Positions 7,894 through 16,860 of a stretch of DNA of 64,000 bases are shown here, in pieces (position 1 is the stretch's first letter; each line of letters opens with the position of its first letter). The DNA is from Streptomyces sp. TSRI0107. GTDB lineage: Bacteria; Actinomycetota; Actinomycetes; Streptomycetales; Streptomycetaceae. The notes under the pieces were generated by a model. The model had not been told where the DNA came from. It saw nothing but the letters and a program-made list of their open reading frames with translations, and made no database searches. Where the stretch lies: contig NZ_LIVZ01000010.1 of assembly GCF_001905845.1 (NCBI RefSeq), forward strand, positions 298,822-362,821, given 5' to 3'. The position numbers were made by a program, and so were the translations under genes.

Positions 7894-9780
7894 TCACGCC
7901 GCGCGGACGTTCCTTTCCGGCAGGGCGTGGGCGCACGGGCGCGGCGCGGGCCGGCGGCGGCGCAGCCGGCGCGGCAGCAGCCGGGCCGGGTCCAGGAAGC
8001 CCTCTGCCTGCATGGCCGCGAAGCCGATCCGCGGCAGGTCGGCGGACGCGCGGTAGACGACGAAACGCGGCTCCCAGCGCGGCCGGAACTTCGCGTTGAA
8101 CTTGTACAGCGACTCGATCTGGAACCAGCGGGACAGAAACACCAGCAGCCCGCGCCAGGCGCGCAGCACCGGCCCCGCGCCGATCTTCTCGCCGCGCGCC
8201 AACGCGGCGCGGAACATGGCGAAGTTGAGGGACACGCGCGTGATGCCGAATTTCGGCGCGGCCTGGAGGGCGGCGACGATCAGCAGTTCGTTCATGCCGG
8301 GGTCCGCCGAGCGGTCGCGGCGCATCAGGTCCAGGGAGACCCCGTCGGGGCCCCAGGGCACGAAGTGCAGGACGGCCATCAGGTCGCCGTACGGGCCCGG
8401 CTCGGCGTCGGCCTTGTGCGCGGTGGCGATCAGGCAGTCGCCGTCGGCGCTGTCGCCGATGCGGCCCAGCGCCATGGAGAAGCCGCGTTCGCTGTCGGTG
8501 CCGCGCCAGTCGTCGGCGGCGCGGCGGATCCGCTCCAGCTCGGCCTCGCCGAGGTCACGGACATGTCGTACCCGGGTCTGGTAACCGGCGCGCTCGATGC
8601 GCTTGACCATCTGGCGCACGTTGCGCATCGCGCGGCCGGCGAGGGAGAAATCCGCGACGTCCACCACCGCCTCGTCACCCAGTTCGAGGGCGTCGAGGCC
8701 GGTCTCGCGGGTCCACACCTCACCGCCCGTCTCGGAGCAGCCCATGACGGCGGGGGTCCAGGAGTGGGCGCGGGCCTCGTCCATGAAGCGTTCGATGGCG
8801 CCGGGCCAGGCCTCGACGTCGCCGATCGGGTCACCGCTGGCGAGCATCACGCCCGACACCACGCGGTAGGTGACCGCGGCCTTCCCGCTGGGCGAGAAGA
8901 CGACGGCCTTGTCGCGGCGCAGCGCGAAGTGGCCGAGCGAGTCGCGGCCGCCGTGCTTCTCCAGCAGGGCCCGCAGCCGGGTCTCGTCCTCCTCGGTCAG
9001 CCGCGCGGCGGGGTGTTCGGGCCGCAGGGCGAGATAGACGGTGGTGACGGCGGTGAGCAGGCCCAGGGCGCCCAGGGAGAAGGCGACCGTCCAGGAGGTG
9101 CTGCCGCGGTAGCCGACGGGCCCCTCCAGGCCGAACAGGCCGTACAGGACATGGGCGATGCGGTCGGCGAGGCTCGGGTCGCCGACGATACGGCCGGGGT
9201 GGGCGCTGACGATGACCAGTCCGAGGGCGAGCGAACCGGCGCCCATGAGAACGAAGTTGGCGAGGGCGCGCCACCGGCTGCGCGGGTCGGGCAGGGCCGC
9301 GAACTGGTCGCGGTGCCGCAGCAGGAACGTCAGCAGGGCGAGCGAGATGACCACGCCCAGCAGGGAGTGCCGGTAGGTGAACTGGGCGACCGCGCCGACC
9401 GGCAGCAGACCGACGGCGGCCCGCCAGGCGCGCCGCTTGTGCCGCCTGAGGCCGTGGGCGAGCAGCAGCAACAGCACGCCCGCGCTGAGCGAGAGCGCGG
9501 CCGCGAACGGCCCGAGCGCGCCGGGCAGCACTTCGGCGAGGGCGTGCATACGGCTGTGCCTGAAGCGCGGGAAGACGCCCGCGGCGATGTCCAGGAGCCC
9601 CACGAGGGCGCAGGCCCTGGCGACGAGGGCCGGTACGGACTCCGGCCGCGGCCCGCGCGGGAGTCGCCGCGTGCGCTTCGGCCGGCCCGGAACCCGGCCC
9701 GGCACTTCCCCATCTTCCCTGACAGACATCGCATCCCGTAGTTCCGCGCGAGACCTCGACTCCGGTGCCGATTCGGGCAT
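7894..9780 (-). CDS. Phosphatidylglycerol lysyltransferase-type membrane protein
   Basis: This 628-residue protein has an N-terminal multi-span membrane half (about six hydrophobic segments to residue 250) and a C-terminal GNAT-like aminoacyl-transfer half (DUF2156). The transfer half shows FSPSGKAAVTYRVVSGVMLASGDPIGD and FAMFRAALARGEKIGAG. This is the MprF/LysX architecture without the C-terminal lysyl-tRNA synthetase domain of mycobacterial LysX. Family members move an amino acid from aminoacyl-tRNA to phosphatidylglycerol and lower the negative charge of the membrane. The amino acid used here cannot be read from the sequence. It heads the leftward folate cluster. Confidence 0.85.
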   Translation of the reverse strand: MPESAPESRSRAELRDAMSVREDGEVPGRVPGRPKRTRRLPRGPRPESVPALVARACALVGLLDIAAGVFPRFRHSRMHALAEVLPGALGPFAAALSLSAGVLLLLLAHGLRRHKRRAWRAAVGLLPVGAVAQFTYRHSLLGVVISLALLTFLLRHRDQFAALPDPRSRWRALANFVLMGAGSLALGLVIVSAHPGRIVGDPSLADRIAHVLYGLFGLEGPVGYRGSTSWTVAFSLGALGLLTAVTTVYLALRPEHPAARLTEEDETRLRALLEKHGGRDSLGHFALRRDKAVVFSPSGKAAVTYRVVSGVMLASGDPIGDVEAWPGAIERFMDEARAHSWTPAVMGCSETGGEVWTRETGLDALELGDEAVVDVADFSLAGRAMRNVRQMVKRIERAGYQTRVRHVRDLGEAELERIRRAADDWRGTDSERGFSMALGRIGDSADGDCLIATAHKADAEPGPYGDLMAVLHFVPWGPDGVSLDLMRRDRSADPGMNELLIVAALQAAPKFGITRVSLNFAMFRAALARGEKIGAGPVLRAWRGLLVFLSRWFQIESLYKFNAKFRPRWEPRFVVYRASADLPRIGFAAMQAEGFLDPARLLPRRLRRRRPAPRPCAHALPERNVRAA

Positions 9781-10003
9781 CCGGCGACATTGCGCCCTCT
9801 AGGACGGTGTCTTGGGAAGGGAGGTTCACTCCTTACGGCAAGCGCGTTCAAAGGACTCCGGGTCGGAAATGATCTTGTGGAATTCGGAGACGGGGGCATT
9901 CACTCCCCGCCGGGTTTCCTGATGCGCTGTGAACCCTTCCGCTTCGCTTTCTTTTTGCGGCCCAGGGCACCACGATTCGCCTACGCGCGGTAAGTTTCTG
10001 GCC

Positions 10004-11299
10004 ATGCCACGTGGACGTCACCGCCATTCCCCTCCTTTGCACAGGATGCTTCCCCCCTCGGCGATCGCAGGCGTCTCCTTCGTCTGCGCCCTCGGCCCCT
10101 GGGTGTTCACGGAACCGATGGTGCTGCGAGGGCTGGCCGCGGCCGCCGCGGTGACGGCGGCGGTCGGCGCGGTCGTCATGCGGCGCTGGGACACCCAGGC
10201 GGGCAAACGCGTCGCCGACCTCACGCGCGCGCGGGCGAGCGACGAGTGGCGCTTCGAGGAGCGGGTCGCCGAACTGGAGGCCGACCTCGACGAGTCGCGC
10301 GAGCTGCGCCGCAAGCTGGAGCAGCGGCTGCGCGCCAAGCGCACCGAACTGGCCGGTCTGCGCAACGAGCACGCCGCCCTGCTGCGCCGGTACGCCACGG
10401 CCGAGACCGAGCGGGCGAGCGCCCTCGAAGGCCGGCGGCTGCTGGAACTGGAGGCCGCGGTGCCCGCGCGGGCGCTGCCGCCGGTGCCGGTGCGCGAGTC
10501 GGAGCCGGAGCAGGCGGAGACGGCGGGGATGTCGGAGCAGGCGGCGGAGGCCGCCGAGGAGAAGCCGGGCGTGCCCGCGCTCTTCTCCCCGGAGGGCTCC
10601 CGGCTGTTCCTGCGGGCCGGCGCGGCACTGGCCCGGCTCGACACCGATGCCGACGTGGCGGCCGAGGGCAAGGCCAAGGACGCGCCCAAGGACGCGCCCA
10701 AGGGTGCCGCCAATGACGTGACCAAGGACGCGGGCAAGGCTGACGCGGCCTCTGATTCCGGTATCAAGACCGACCCGGCGACGGCTTCCGACCGGTCCGG
10801 TGCCTCCGTGCCGCGGCAGGCCGCCGCGCCGGACGCCGCGCGCCCCACCGAGACGGAGGCCGCGCCGGAGGACGAGGCACAGGGGAAGCCCGAGGCGGCC
10901 GCCGGGCAGGAGCACGCGGCCGCCGCCTCCACGGACCCGGCCGCCGAGCCGCCCGCCGGGCAGCAGCCCGCGGGGCACTTCACCGTGCCGACCGCGGTCG
11001 CCGTCGTACCGGCCGCTCCCGCGCGGCGTCCCGCGATCGAGGGCGGATTCGACTTCTTCGGCACCAAGGACAAGGCCGCCGACTCCGCCGCTCTGGAGGC
11101 CGTGCAGAACGAGGACCTGGCCGACGTCGTCGGCCAGGAGGCGCTGGACGAGCACCAGGCCGAGGCCGGGGACGCGTCCGAGGACGGTCCCGGGCAGGCC
11201 GCTGCCGCCGAGCCCGCCGTCGGTCACGTCATCGACCTCACGGCGCACGACGAGACGGAGCAGATCGACCTGCAGGGACTGCGCAGCGCGGCCTCCTGA
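10004..11299 (+). CDS. Ala/Glu-rich membrane-anchored coiled-coil protein
   Basis: I do not recognise a family. The 431-residue protein starts with a short basic stretch, then two hydrophobic segments (about residues 15-35 and 40-55). A long helical coiled-coil region follows at about 70-150 (repeated ELEADLDESRELRRKLEQRL-type heptads). The tail is low-complexity, Ala/Pro/Glu rich, and includes KDAPKDAPKG repeats. I chose the ATG beginning MPRGRHRHS over one at 9929 because the upstream segment does not resemble coding sequence. It ends at a 21-bp hairpin shared with the convergent gene. Confidence 0.65.
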   Translation: MPRGRHRHSPPLHRMLPPSAIAGVSFVCALGPWVFTEPMVLRGLAAAAAVTAAVGAVVMRRWDTQAGKRVADLTRARASDEWRFEERVAELEADLDESRELRRKLEQRLRAKRTELAGLRNEHAALLRRYATAETERASALEGRRLLELEAAVPARALPPVPVRESEPEQAETAGMSEQAAEAAEEKPGVPALFSPEGSRLFLRAGAALARLDTDADVAAEGKAKDAPKDAPKGAANDVTKDAGKADAASDSGIKTDPATASDRSGASVPRQAAAPDAARPTETEAAPEDEAQGKPEAAAGQEHAAAASTDPAAEPPAGQQPAGHFTVPTAVAVVPAAPARRPAIEGGFDFFGTKDKAADSAALEAVQNEDLADVVGQEALDEHQAEAGDASEDGPGQAAAAEPAVGHVIDLTAHDETEQIDLQGLRSAAS

Positions 11300-11307
11300 G
11301 GTCACCG

Positions 11308-11351
11308 CCGGTGGATGGCGTAGCGCCCGAGGGCGCTACGCCATCCACCGG
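11308..11351. terminator. Bidirectional terminator overlapping a coding end
   Basis: A perfect 21-bp inverted repeat (11308-11328 and 11331-11351) with a 2-base loop lies between convergent genes. The right arm also contains the stop codon and last residues of the minus-strand PH-domain gene. No long T-run is present on either side. Confidence 0.8.
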
Positions 11352-12670
11352 TCCGGCCGCGCGTCCCTCCGGCCCGTCCGTGACCGCTCCGCCTGCTCCC
11401 GCAGGAGCCGAGCGGCCTCCTCCGCGTCCCTCAGGCGCGCTGTGACGGTGTGCCCGGCGCCGGTGTCCACCCGCACGTCCGCGAGGCCCCACACGCGCTC
11501 CCAGGGCCCTTGGGTGAGCCGTACGCTCTGCACCTTCGCGTGCGGGACGAGCGCGAGGCTGCGGCCCAGCAGTCCGCGCCGGGCGGCGAAGACGGCGTCG
11601 GTGACCGTGAAGCCGTAGCCCCGCCACCACAGCGGCAGGCAGCGGCCCGCGCGGCGCGGGGAGCCCGACAGCTCCGGCCCGCGCGGGACGGTCACCCCGG
11701 GGAGCACGCGTTCGACCAGGGACTCGGCGACCTCGCGCGGGGCCACCGGCAGCAGCGCGGAGTTCGACGACCCGGCCACGTCCAGCTCCACCCGGACCCA
11801 GCCGCGCCGCCGCCACAGCAGCGGTTCCACGATCCGCACGCTCTGCACGCGCCCCGGCGGCACCGTCTCGTGGACGCGGTCGAGCAGTCCGCGGTCGACC
11901 CGCAGTCCGTCCGGGGACTCGGCGACCGTCCAGTCGTAGTCGGCGACGAACCGCCCCACGCTGGTCGCGCCCGCCGCGCCGAGCAGCGGCAGCGCGGTCG
12001 CGAGGACCGTCCACAGGTTGTGGGTGGTGAACCACAGGACCGGCGGTACGACGAGCGCGGCGGCCAGCGAGCCCCAGGCGGCGCCCGTCAGCAACAGGGA
12101 GAGCGCGAGGACGCCGGGCGGCACGCGCAGCAGCTGACGCGCCGGCGCCTCGCCGACCTCGTGCGCCGTCTCGGGCGCGAAACCGGCCGCCCGCGCGAGC
12201 AGCTCGGCGCGCAGGGCACGCGCCTCGCTCTGGCCCAGGAAGGCGAGTTCGTCCTTCTTGCCGGTCCCGACGACGTCGAGTCTGAGCTTCGCGACGCCCG
12301 CCACGCGCGCGAGGAGCGGCTGGGTGACGTCGACGGCCTGGATGCGTTCCAGCCGGATGTGCGCGGTGCGCCGGAATATCAGGCCGGTGCGTATGCGCAG
12401 TTCCGTCTCGGTGACCGCGAAGTGCGTGAACCACCAGGTGAGGAAGCCGTACAGGGCGGCGGCCGGGATGAGCACGGCGAGCGCGATCAGCAGGGTGGTC
12501 GTGGTCAGCCGGGCCAGCTGGCGCTGCGCCTGGTCCGGGTCGTGCGCCGCCCAGCCGAGCAGCACGGCGACCGGCGCCCACGCCCGCCGCAACGGCGTCA
12601 CGGGATGCAGCCGCCGCTCGCTCACGGTCTGGTCGCGGCGTACGGCGTCGTCGGTGTCCGGCGTGCTCAC
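11336..12670 (-). CDS. PH domain (YdbT-like) membrane protein
   Basis: This 444-residue membrane protein contains repeated bacterial PH-like (bPH2) modules. Each has the pattern of paired hydrophobic helices followed by RTGLIFRRTAHIRLERIQAVDVTQPLLAR or DRGLLDRVHETVPPGRVQSVRI, with a third copy at the C-terminus. The architecture resembles Bacillus YdbT, which with YdbS has been linked to tolerance of some bacteriocins. The start is GTG, overlapping the stop of the upstream PH gene. The stop codon lies inside a 21-bp terminator stem. Confidence 0.85.
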   Translation of the reverse strand: MSTPDTDDAVRRDQTVSERRLHPVTPLRRAWAPVAVLLGWAAHDPDQAQRQLARLTTTTLLIALAVLIPAAALYGFLTWWFTHFAVTETELRIRTGLIFRRTAHIRLERIQAVDVTQPLLARVAGVAKLRLDVVGTGKKDELAFLGQSEARALRAELLARAAGFAPETAHEVGEAPARQLLRVPPGVLALSLLLTGAAWGSLAAALVVPPVLWFTTHNLWTVLATALPLLGAAGATSVGRFVADYDWTVAESPDGLRVDRGLLDRVHETVPPGRVQSVRIVEPLLWRRRGWVRVELDVAGSSNSALLPVAPREVAESLVERVLPGVTVPRGPELSGSPRRAGRCLPLWWRGYGFTVTDAVFAARRGLLGRSLALVPHAKVQSVRLTQGPWERVWGLADVRVDTGAGHTVTARLRDAEEAARLLREQAERSRTGRRDARPDRWMA

Positions 12671-13170
12671 AGCCCCGCCGATCGGGCCTCGCCCAGCTCG
12701 GTGAGCCGGTCGCGCAGCCGTTCCGCCTCGGCCGGGTCGAGGCCGGGGATGGTCGCGTCGGTGGCGGCGGCCGCGGTGTGCAGCTGCACGCTGGCCAGCC
12801 CGAAGTGCCGCTCCAGCGGGCCGGAGGTGACCTCCACGAGCTGCATGCGCCCGTACGGCACGACCGTCTCCTCACGCCACAGCACGCCCCGGCTGATCAG
12901 CAGGTCGTCGGCGCGCTCGGCGTACCGCCAGGAGCGCCAGTTGCGGTCGGCCAGGACCCAGCCCCACGCCATCAGGGCCAGCGGCAGCAGCGCGAACGCC
13001 GCCCACGCGGGCCCCACCAGCAGCCAGAGCGTCAGTCCGCCGCCCAGTGCCAGCACTCCCAGCCAGACCACCAGCAACAGCCGCCGCATCCGCAGCAGCC
13101 CCGGAGGCAGTCCGGTCCACACCGGCTCGGCCCCCGTCACCTCCGTGCCCCGTGGGCTCCCCGTTTCCAT
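12667..13170 (-). CDS. PH domain (YdbS-like) membrane protein
   Basis: This 167-residue protein has two adjacent membrane segments (about residues 30-75) followed by one bPH2 module: DLLISRGVLWREETVVPYGRMQLVEV, then GPLERHFGLASVQLHTA. It is the short YdbS-type partner of the larger PH protein downstream and overlaps it by 4 bases (GTGA). The ATG lies 31 bp from the oppositely directed nuoD-like gene, so the two share a very short divergent promoter region. The specific cellular role is unknown. Confidence 0.85.
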   Translation of the reverse strand: METGSPRGTEVTGAEPVWTGLPPGLLRMRRLLLVVWLGVLALGGGLTLWLLVGPAWAAFALLPLALMAWGWVLADRNWRSWRYAERADDLLISRGVLWREETVVPYGRMQLVEVTSGPLERHFGLASVQLHTAAAATDATIPGLDPAEAERLRDRLTELGEARSAGL

Positions 13171-13201
13171 GAGGCCAGCGTACGTAGGGGAGACTGGGGC
13201 C

Positions 13202-14353
13202 ATGACTCCTACGACGGAGACCACGGTCGGGATCGGCGGCGCCGCGGAGAGCACCGACATGGTGCTCAACATCGGGCCTCAGCACCCGTCCACGCACGGT
13301 GTGCTGCGACTGCGGCTGCTCCTGGACGGCGAGCGCATCACGAGCGCGGAGCCGGTGATCGGCTACATGCACCGGGGCGCGGAGAAGCTGTTCGAGGCGC
13401 GCGACTACCGCCAGATCATCATGCTCGCCAACCGCCACGACTGGCTGTCGGCGTTCTCCAACGAGCTGGGGGTGGTCCTGGCCGTCGAGCGGATGCTCGG
13501 CATGGAGGTGCCCGCACGCGCGGTGTGGACGCGCACGCTGCTCGCCGAGCTGAACCGGGTGCTCAACCACCTGATGTTCCTCGGCTCCTACCCCCTGGAG
13601 CTGGGCGGCATCACGCCGGTCTTCTACGCGTTCCGGGAGCGCGAGGTCCTCCAGAACGTCATGGAGGAGGTGTCCGGCGGGCGTATGCACTACATGTTCA
13701 ACCGCGTCGGCGGCCTCAAGGAGGACCTGCCGGCCGGCTGGACCGCACGCGCGCGTGCCGCCGTCGCCGCGGTGCGCTCACGCATGGACGTCTACGACGA
13801 CCTGGTGCTCGGCAACGAGATCTTCCGGGGGCGCACGCGGGGCGTGGGCGCGCTCACCCCCGAGGCGGTGCACTCCTACGGCGTGAGCGGCCCCATCGCG
13901 CGCGCCTCGGGCGTCGACTTCGACCTGCGCCGCGACGAGCCGTACCTGGCCTACGGCGAGCTCCAGGACACCCTCAAGGTCGTCACCCGCCGGGAGGGCG
14001 ACTGCCTCGCCCGCTTCGAGTGCCTGCTGGAGCAGACCCACAACGCGCTCGACCTCGCCGACGCCTGTCTCGACCGGCTCACCGAGCTGCCGCCCGGGCC
14101 GATCAACCAGCGCCTGCCCAAGGTGCTGAAGGCGCCCGAGGGGCACACCTACGCGTGGACCGAGAACCCGCTCGGCATCAACGGCTACTACCTCGTCAGC
14201 AAGGGCGAGAAGACGCCGTACCGGCTGAAGCTGCGCTCGGCTTCGTACAACAACATCCAGGCGCTCACCGAGCTGCTGCCGGGCACGCTGGTGGCCGACA
14301 TGGTGGCGATCCTGGGGTCGATGTTCTTCGTGGTCGGGGACATCGACAAGTAG
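13202..14353 (+). CDS. nuoD2: NADH-quinone oxidoreductase subunit D-like (stand-alone nuoD2)
   Basis: This 383-residue homologue of the 49-kDa complex I subunit has GPQHPSTHGVLRL near residue 25 and the quinone-pocket segment GYMHRGAEKLFE (His57-Arg58). HDWLSAFSNE and PPGPINQRLPK are also conserved. It is complete, but no other nuo genes are nearby, so it is a second, isolated copy. It could serve an alternative peripheral arm or replace NuoD in the main complex. It converges with a MidA-family methyltransferase gene, whose eukaryotic relative modifies the equivalent of this Arg. Confidence 0.92.
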   Translation: MTPTTETTVGIGGAAESTDMVLNIGPQHPSTHGVLRLRLLLDGERITSAEPVIGYMHRGAEKLFEARDYRQIIMLANRHDWLSAFSNELGVVLAVERMLGMEVPARAVWTRTLLAELNRVLNHLMFLGSYPLELGGITPVFYAFREREVLQNVMEEVSGGRMHYMFNRVGGLKEDLPAGWTARARAAVAAVRSRMDVYDDLVLGNEIFRGRTRGVGALTPEAVHSYGVSGPIARASGVDFDLRRDEPYLAYGELQDTLKVVTRREGDCLARFECLLEQTHNALDLADACLDRLTELPPGPINQRLPKVLKAPEGHTYAWTENPLGINGYYLVSKGEKTPYRLKLRSASYNNIQALTELLPGTLVADMVAILGSMFFVVGDIDK

Positions 14354-14383
14354 GCAGACAGGACGGGCGGGACGGGCGGACGG

Positions 14384-15469
14384 TCAGCGCTCGCCCGCCG
14401 CCGTCCCGGCCAGTGGGTCCGGGATGCCGACCGGCTGCACCAGCCAGCCGAAGTCGCCGAGGCCGCCCGGCGCGGTGAGCTCCGCCGCCTCGCCGGCGCT
14501 CGCGAGGGCGCGCACGTAGGCCGCGGGGTCCGTGGAGGCGAGCGTGAGCGGGGGGCGTGCGCCTGCGACCCCCAGGGCGTGCAAGGCGTCGCGTTGCCGC
14601 AGTACGCGCCCCCCGGGGAGCGTGCACGCGTCCAGCGCCACATGCGCCGTGATGTCGCAGGACCCGTCCGGCACCGGCGCCGTCTCCCGTCCCTCCCGGA
14701 AGCCGGTGAGCGTCCCGAACGGGGGGCGCGTGTCCGCCGTGTGCGCGTAGTCCACGGCCACCGCGAGCCCCCGCTCCACACAGGAGACGGCCGACGCCCA
14801 CGCGGTGTCCCTGGGGAGCCCGATCTCCGCCCGCAGTCCCTCCTCGCCGGGCAGCGGCCACCACCGCTCCAGCCACGCCGCCTCCGCGCCCGCGACCGGC
14901 TCCCCGAGCCGTTCCGTCCCGTCCGCCCGCACCAGCACCCGCCGTGGGACCCCCGCGCGGTCCGTCTCGACGACCTCCACGGGCACGTTGTCCAGCCACT
15001 CGTTGGCGAACAGCAGCCCGGTGAGCCCCGCGGGCGGCTCGGACCGCCACTCGATGCGGTGATCGAGCCCGTCCGGACGGTCGGCGATCTCGACGGCGTA
15101 CGCGCGCGTGCGGGCGGCCACCTCGGCGGGCAGCGCGGCCAGCACACCGGTGACGAGTTCGCCGCGCCCCGCCGCCATGTCCACGAAACCGAGCGCCGCC
15201 GGGCGGCCCAGCGCCTCGTCGACCCGGCACAGCAGCGCGGCCACCGCCCGCGCGAACAGCGGCGACGCGTGCACGGACGTACGGAAGTGCCCGGCAGGGC
15301 CCTCGGGCCTGCGATAGAAGCCGCCCGGCCCGTACAGCGCCGCCTCGGCCGCCGCCCGCCACCCCTGCCGACCGTCACCCGGCGCCCCGGCAGCCGTAAC
15401 GCCGGTCACATCGCCGGGTTCGTCGCCGGTCGTATCGCGGGGCTCGTCACCGGTCACATCGTGCGTCAC
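14384..15469 (-). CDS. MidA/NDUFAF7-family SAM-dependent methyltransferase
   Basis: This 361-residue protein matches the DUF185/MidA pattern: ALYGPGGFY (about 45), FRTSVHASPLFA (about 63), and a glycine motif FVDMAAGRGELV for SAM (about 94). These are followed by FANEWLDNVPVEVVE (about 155), AVDYAH and GSCDITAHVALD (about 265). In mitochondria this family (NDUFAF7) dimethylates an arginine of NDUFS2, the NuoD homologue. Here the gene lies directly beside a NuoD homologue, 30 bp away and convergent. The first 24 residues are an imperfect repeat (TGDEP units), so the true start could be further in. Confidence 0.85.
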   Translation of the reverse strand: MTHDVTGDEPRDTTGDEPGDVTGVTAAGAPGDGRQGWRAAAEAALYGPGGFYRRPEGPAGHFRTSVHASPLFARAVAALLCRVDEALGRPAALGFVDMAAGRGELVTGVLAALPAEVAARTRAYAVEIADRPDGLDHRIEWRSEPPAGLTGLLFANEWLDNVPVEVVETDRAGVPRRVLVRADGTERLGEPVAGAEAAWLERWWPLPGEEGLRAEIGLPRDTAWASAVSCVERGLAVAVDYAHTADTRPPFGTLTGFREGRETAPVPDGSCDITAHVALDACTLPGGRVLRQRDALHALGVAGARPPLTLASTDPAAYVRALASAGEAAELTAPGGLGDFGWLVQPVGIPDPLAGTAAGER

Positions 15470-15587
15470 ATCGCCAGGCTAGGCGCACAGGAGAACGGCT
15501 CCTCCACCTTGGGGAGTACGCGGGCCCGCTCCGTATCGATCCTCCGGTTGACCCCCGCACGCATCACGCTTCCCTACGCTGGGTTAC

Positions 15588-16790
15588 GTGCAACGCCTCT
15601 ATGACTTCCTCCGCAGGCACCCGACATGGGTCGACGGCTTCTGGGCCGTGATCCTCCTCGGGATCTCCCTTGTGGGCGGACAGGTCGAGCAGGAGAACCG
15701 GGGCACGGATCTGCCGGTCCTGTGGGTGCCCGTCGTGGTGCTGCTCAGCCTGGTGGTCGCGCTGCGTCGCCGGATGCCGGAGAAGATGCTGCTGCTGGCG
15801 GCCGCGGTGGGCGTGGCGCAGCTGGTGCTGGACGTCGCCACGACGCCCGCGAACTTCGCCATGCTGGTGATCGTCTTCACGGTGGCTGCGACGGGGGCGC
15901 GCTGGGCCTCCCGGTTCGCGCTGATCGCCGCGCTGGTCGCGGCACCGCTCGCGCAGCTGCGCTGGCCGTCCCCCGACGGCGGCACGGCGGGACACATCGT
16001 GGGCACGGTCTTCACGACCGTGCCGTTCGCGCTGGCCTGGGTGCTCGGCGACTCGATCCGCACCCGCCGCGCCTACTTCGCGCAGCTCGAGGAGCGCGCC
16101 GCCCGCCTGGAGAAGGAGCGCGAGGCACAGGCCAAGGTCGCCGTCGCCGCCGAGCGCGCCCGGATCGCCCGCGAGCTGCACGACGTCGTCGCGCACAACG
16201 TGTCGGTGATGGTGGTGCAGGCCGACGGCGCCGCCTACGTCCTCGACGCCGCGCCCGACCAGGCGAAGAAGGCCCTGGAGACCATCTCCTCCACCGGCCG
16301 GCAGGCGCTCGCCGAGATGCGCCGGCTGCTCGGCGTGCTGCGCACCGGCGAGCACCAGGAGGGCGGGGAGTACGTCCCGCAGCCCGACGTCGAGCAGATC
16401 GAGGACCTGGTCGAGCAGTGCCGGGTGTCCGGGCTGCCGGTCGACTTCAAGGTCGAGGGCACCCCGCGCCCGCTGCCCAGCGGCGTCGAGCTGACCGCCT
16501 ACCGCATCGTGCAGGAGGCGCTGACCAACACCCGCAAGCACGGCGGCCCGAACGCGGGCGCCAGCGTGCGTCTGGTCTACTTCGACGACGGCCTCGGCCT
16601 GCTGGTGGAGGACGACGGCAAGGGCGCCCCGCACGAGCTGTACGAGGAGGGCGGCGCCGACGGACAGGGCCACGGCCTGATCGGCATGCGCGAGCGGGTC
16701 GGCATGGTCGGCGGCACCCTGGACGCCGGTCCCCGCCCCGGCGGAGGATTCCGCATCAGCGCCCTGCTGCCGCTCAAACCAGCGCACTGA
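15588..16790 (+). CDS. NarL-family sensor histidine kinase
   Basis: This 400-residue kinase has about four to five membrane segments in the first 165 residues. A short coiled coil follows, then a HisKA_3 dimerisation motif RIARELHDVVAHNVSVMVVQA with the phospho-acceptor at about His198. The C-terminal ATPase contains ALTNTRKHGGPNA and GLIGMRERV. There is little extracellular sequence, so the signal is probably sensed in the membrane. The start is GTG. The partner response regulator is 70 bp downstream. Confidence 0.93.
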   Translation: MQRLYDFLRRHPTWVDGFWAVILLGISLVGGQVEQENRGTDLPVLWVPVVVLLSLVVALRRRMPEKMLLLAAAVGVAQLVLDVATTPANFAMLVIVFTVAATGARWASRFALIAALVAAPLAQLRWPSPDGGTAGHIVGTVFTTVPFALAWVLGDSIRTRRAYFAQLEERAARLEKEREAQAKVAVAAERARIARELHDVVAHNVSVMVVQADGAAYVLDAAPDQAKKALETISSTGRQALAEMRRLLGVLRTGEHQEGGEYVPQPDVEQIEDLVEQCRVSGLPVDFKVEGTPRPLPSGVELTAYRIVQEALTNTRKHGGPNAGASVRLVYFDDGLGLLVEDDGKGAPHELYEEGGADGQGHGLIGMRERVGMVGGTLDAGPRPGGGFRISALLPLKPAH

Positions 16791-16860
16791 CGCCCGCGCA
16801 CGCCCCCTGTTGACACCTGTCACACCCCCCGCAACGACCATGGACACGGAAGAGGCCCCG

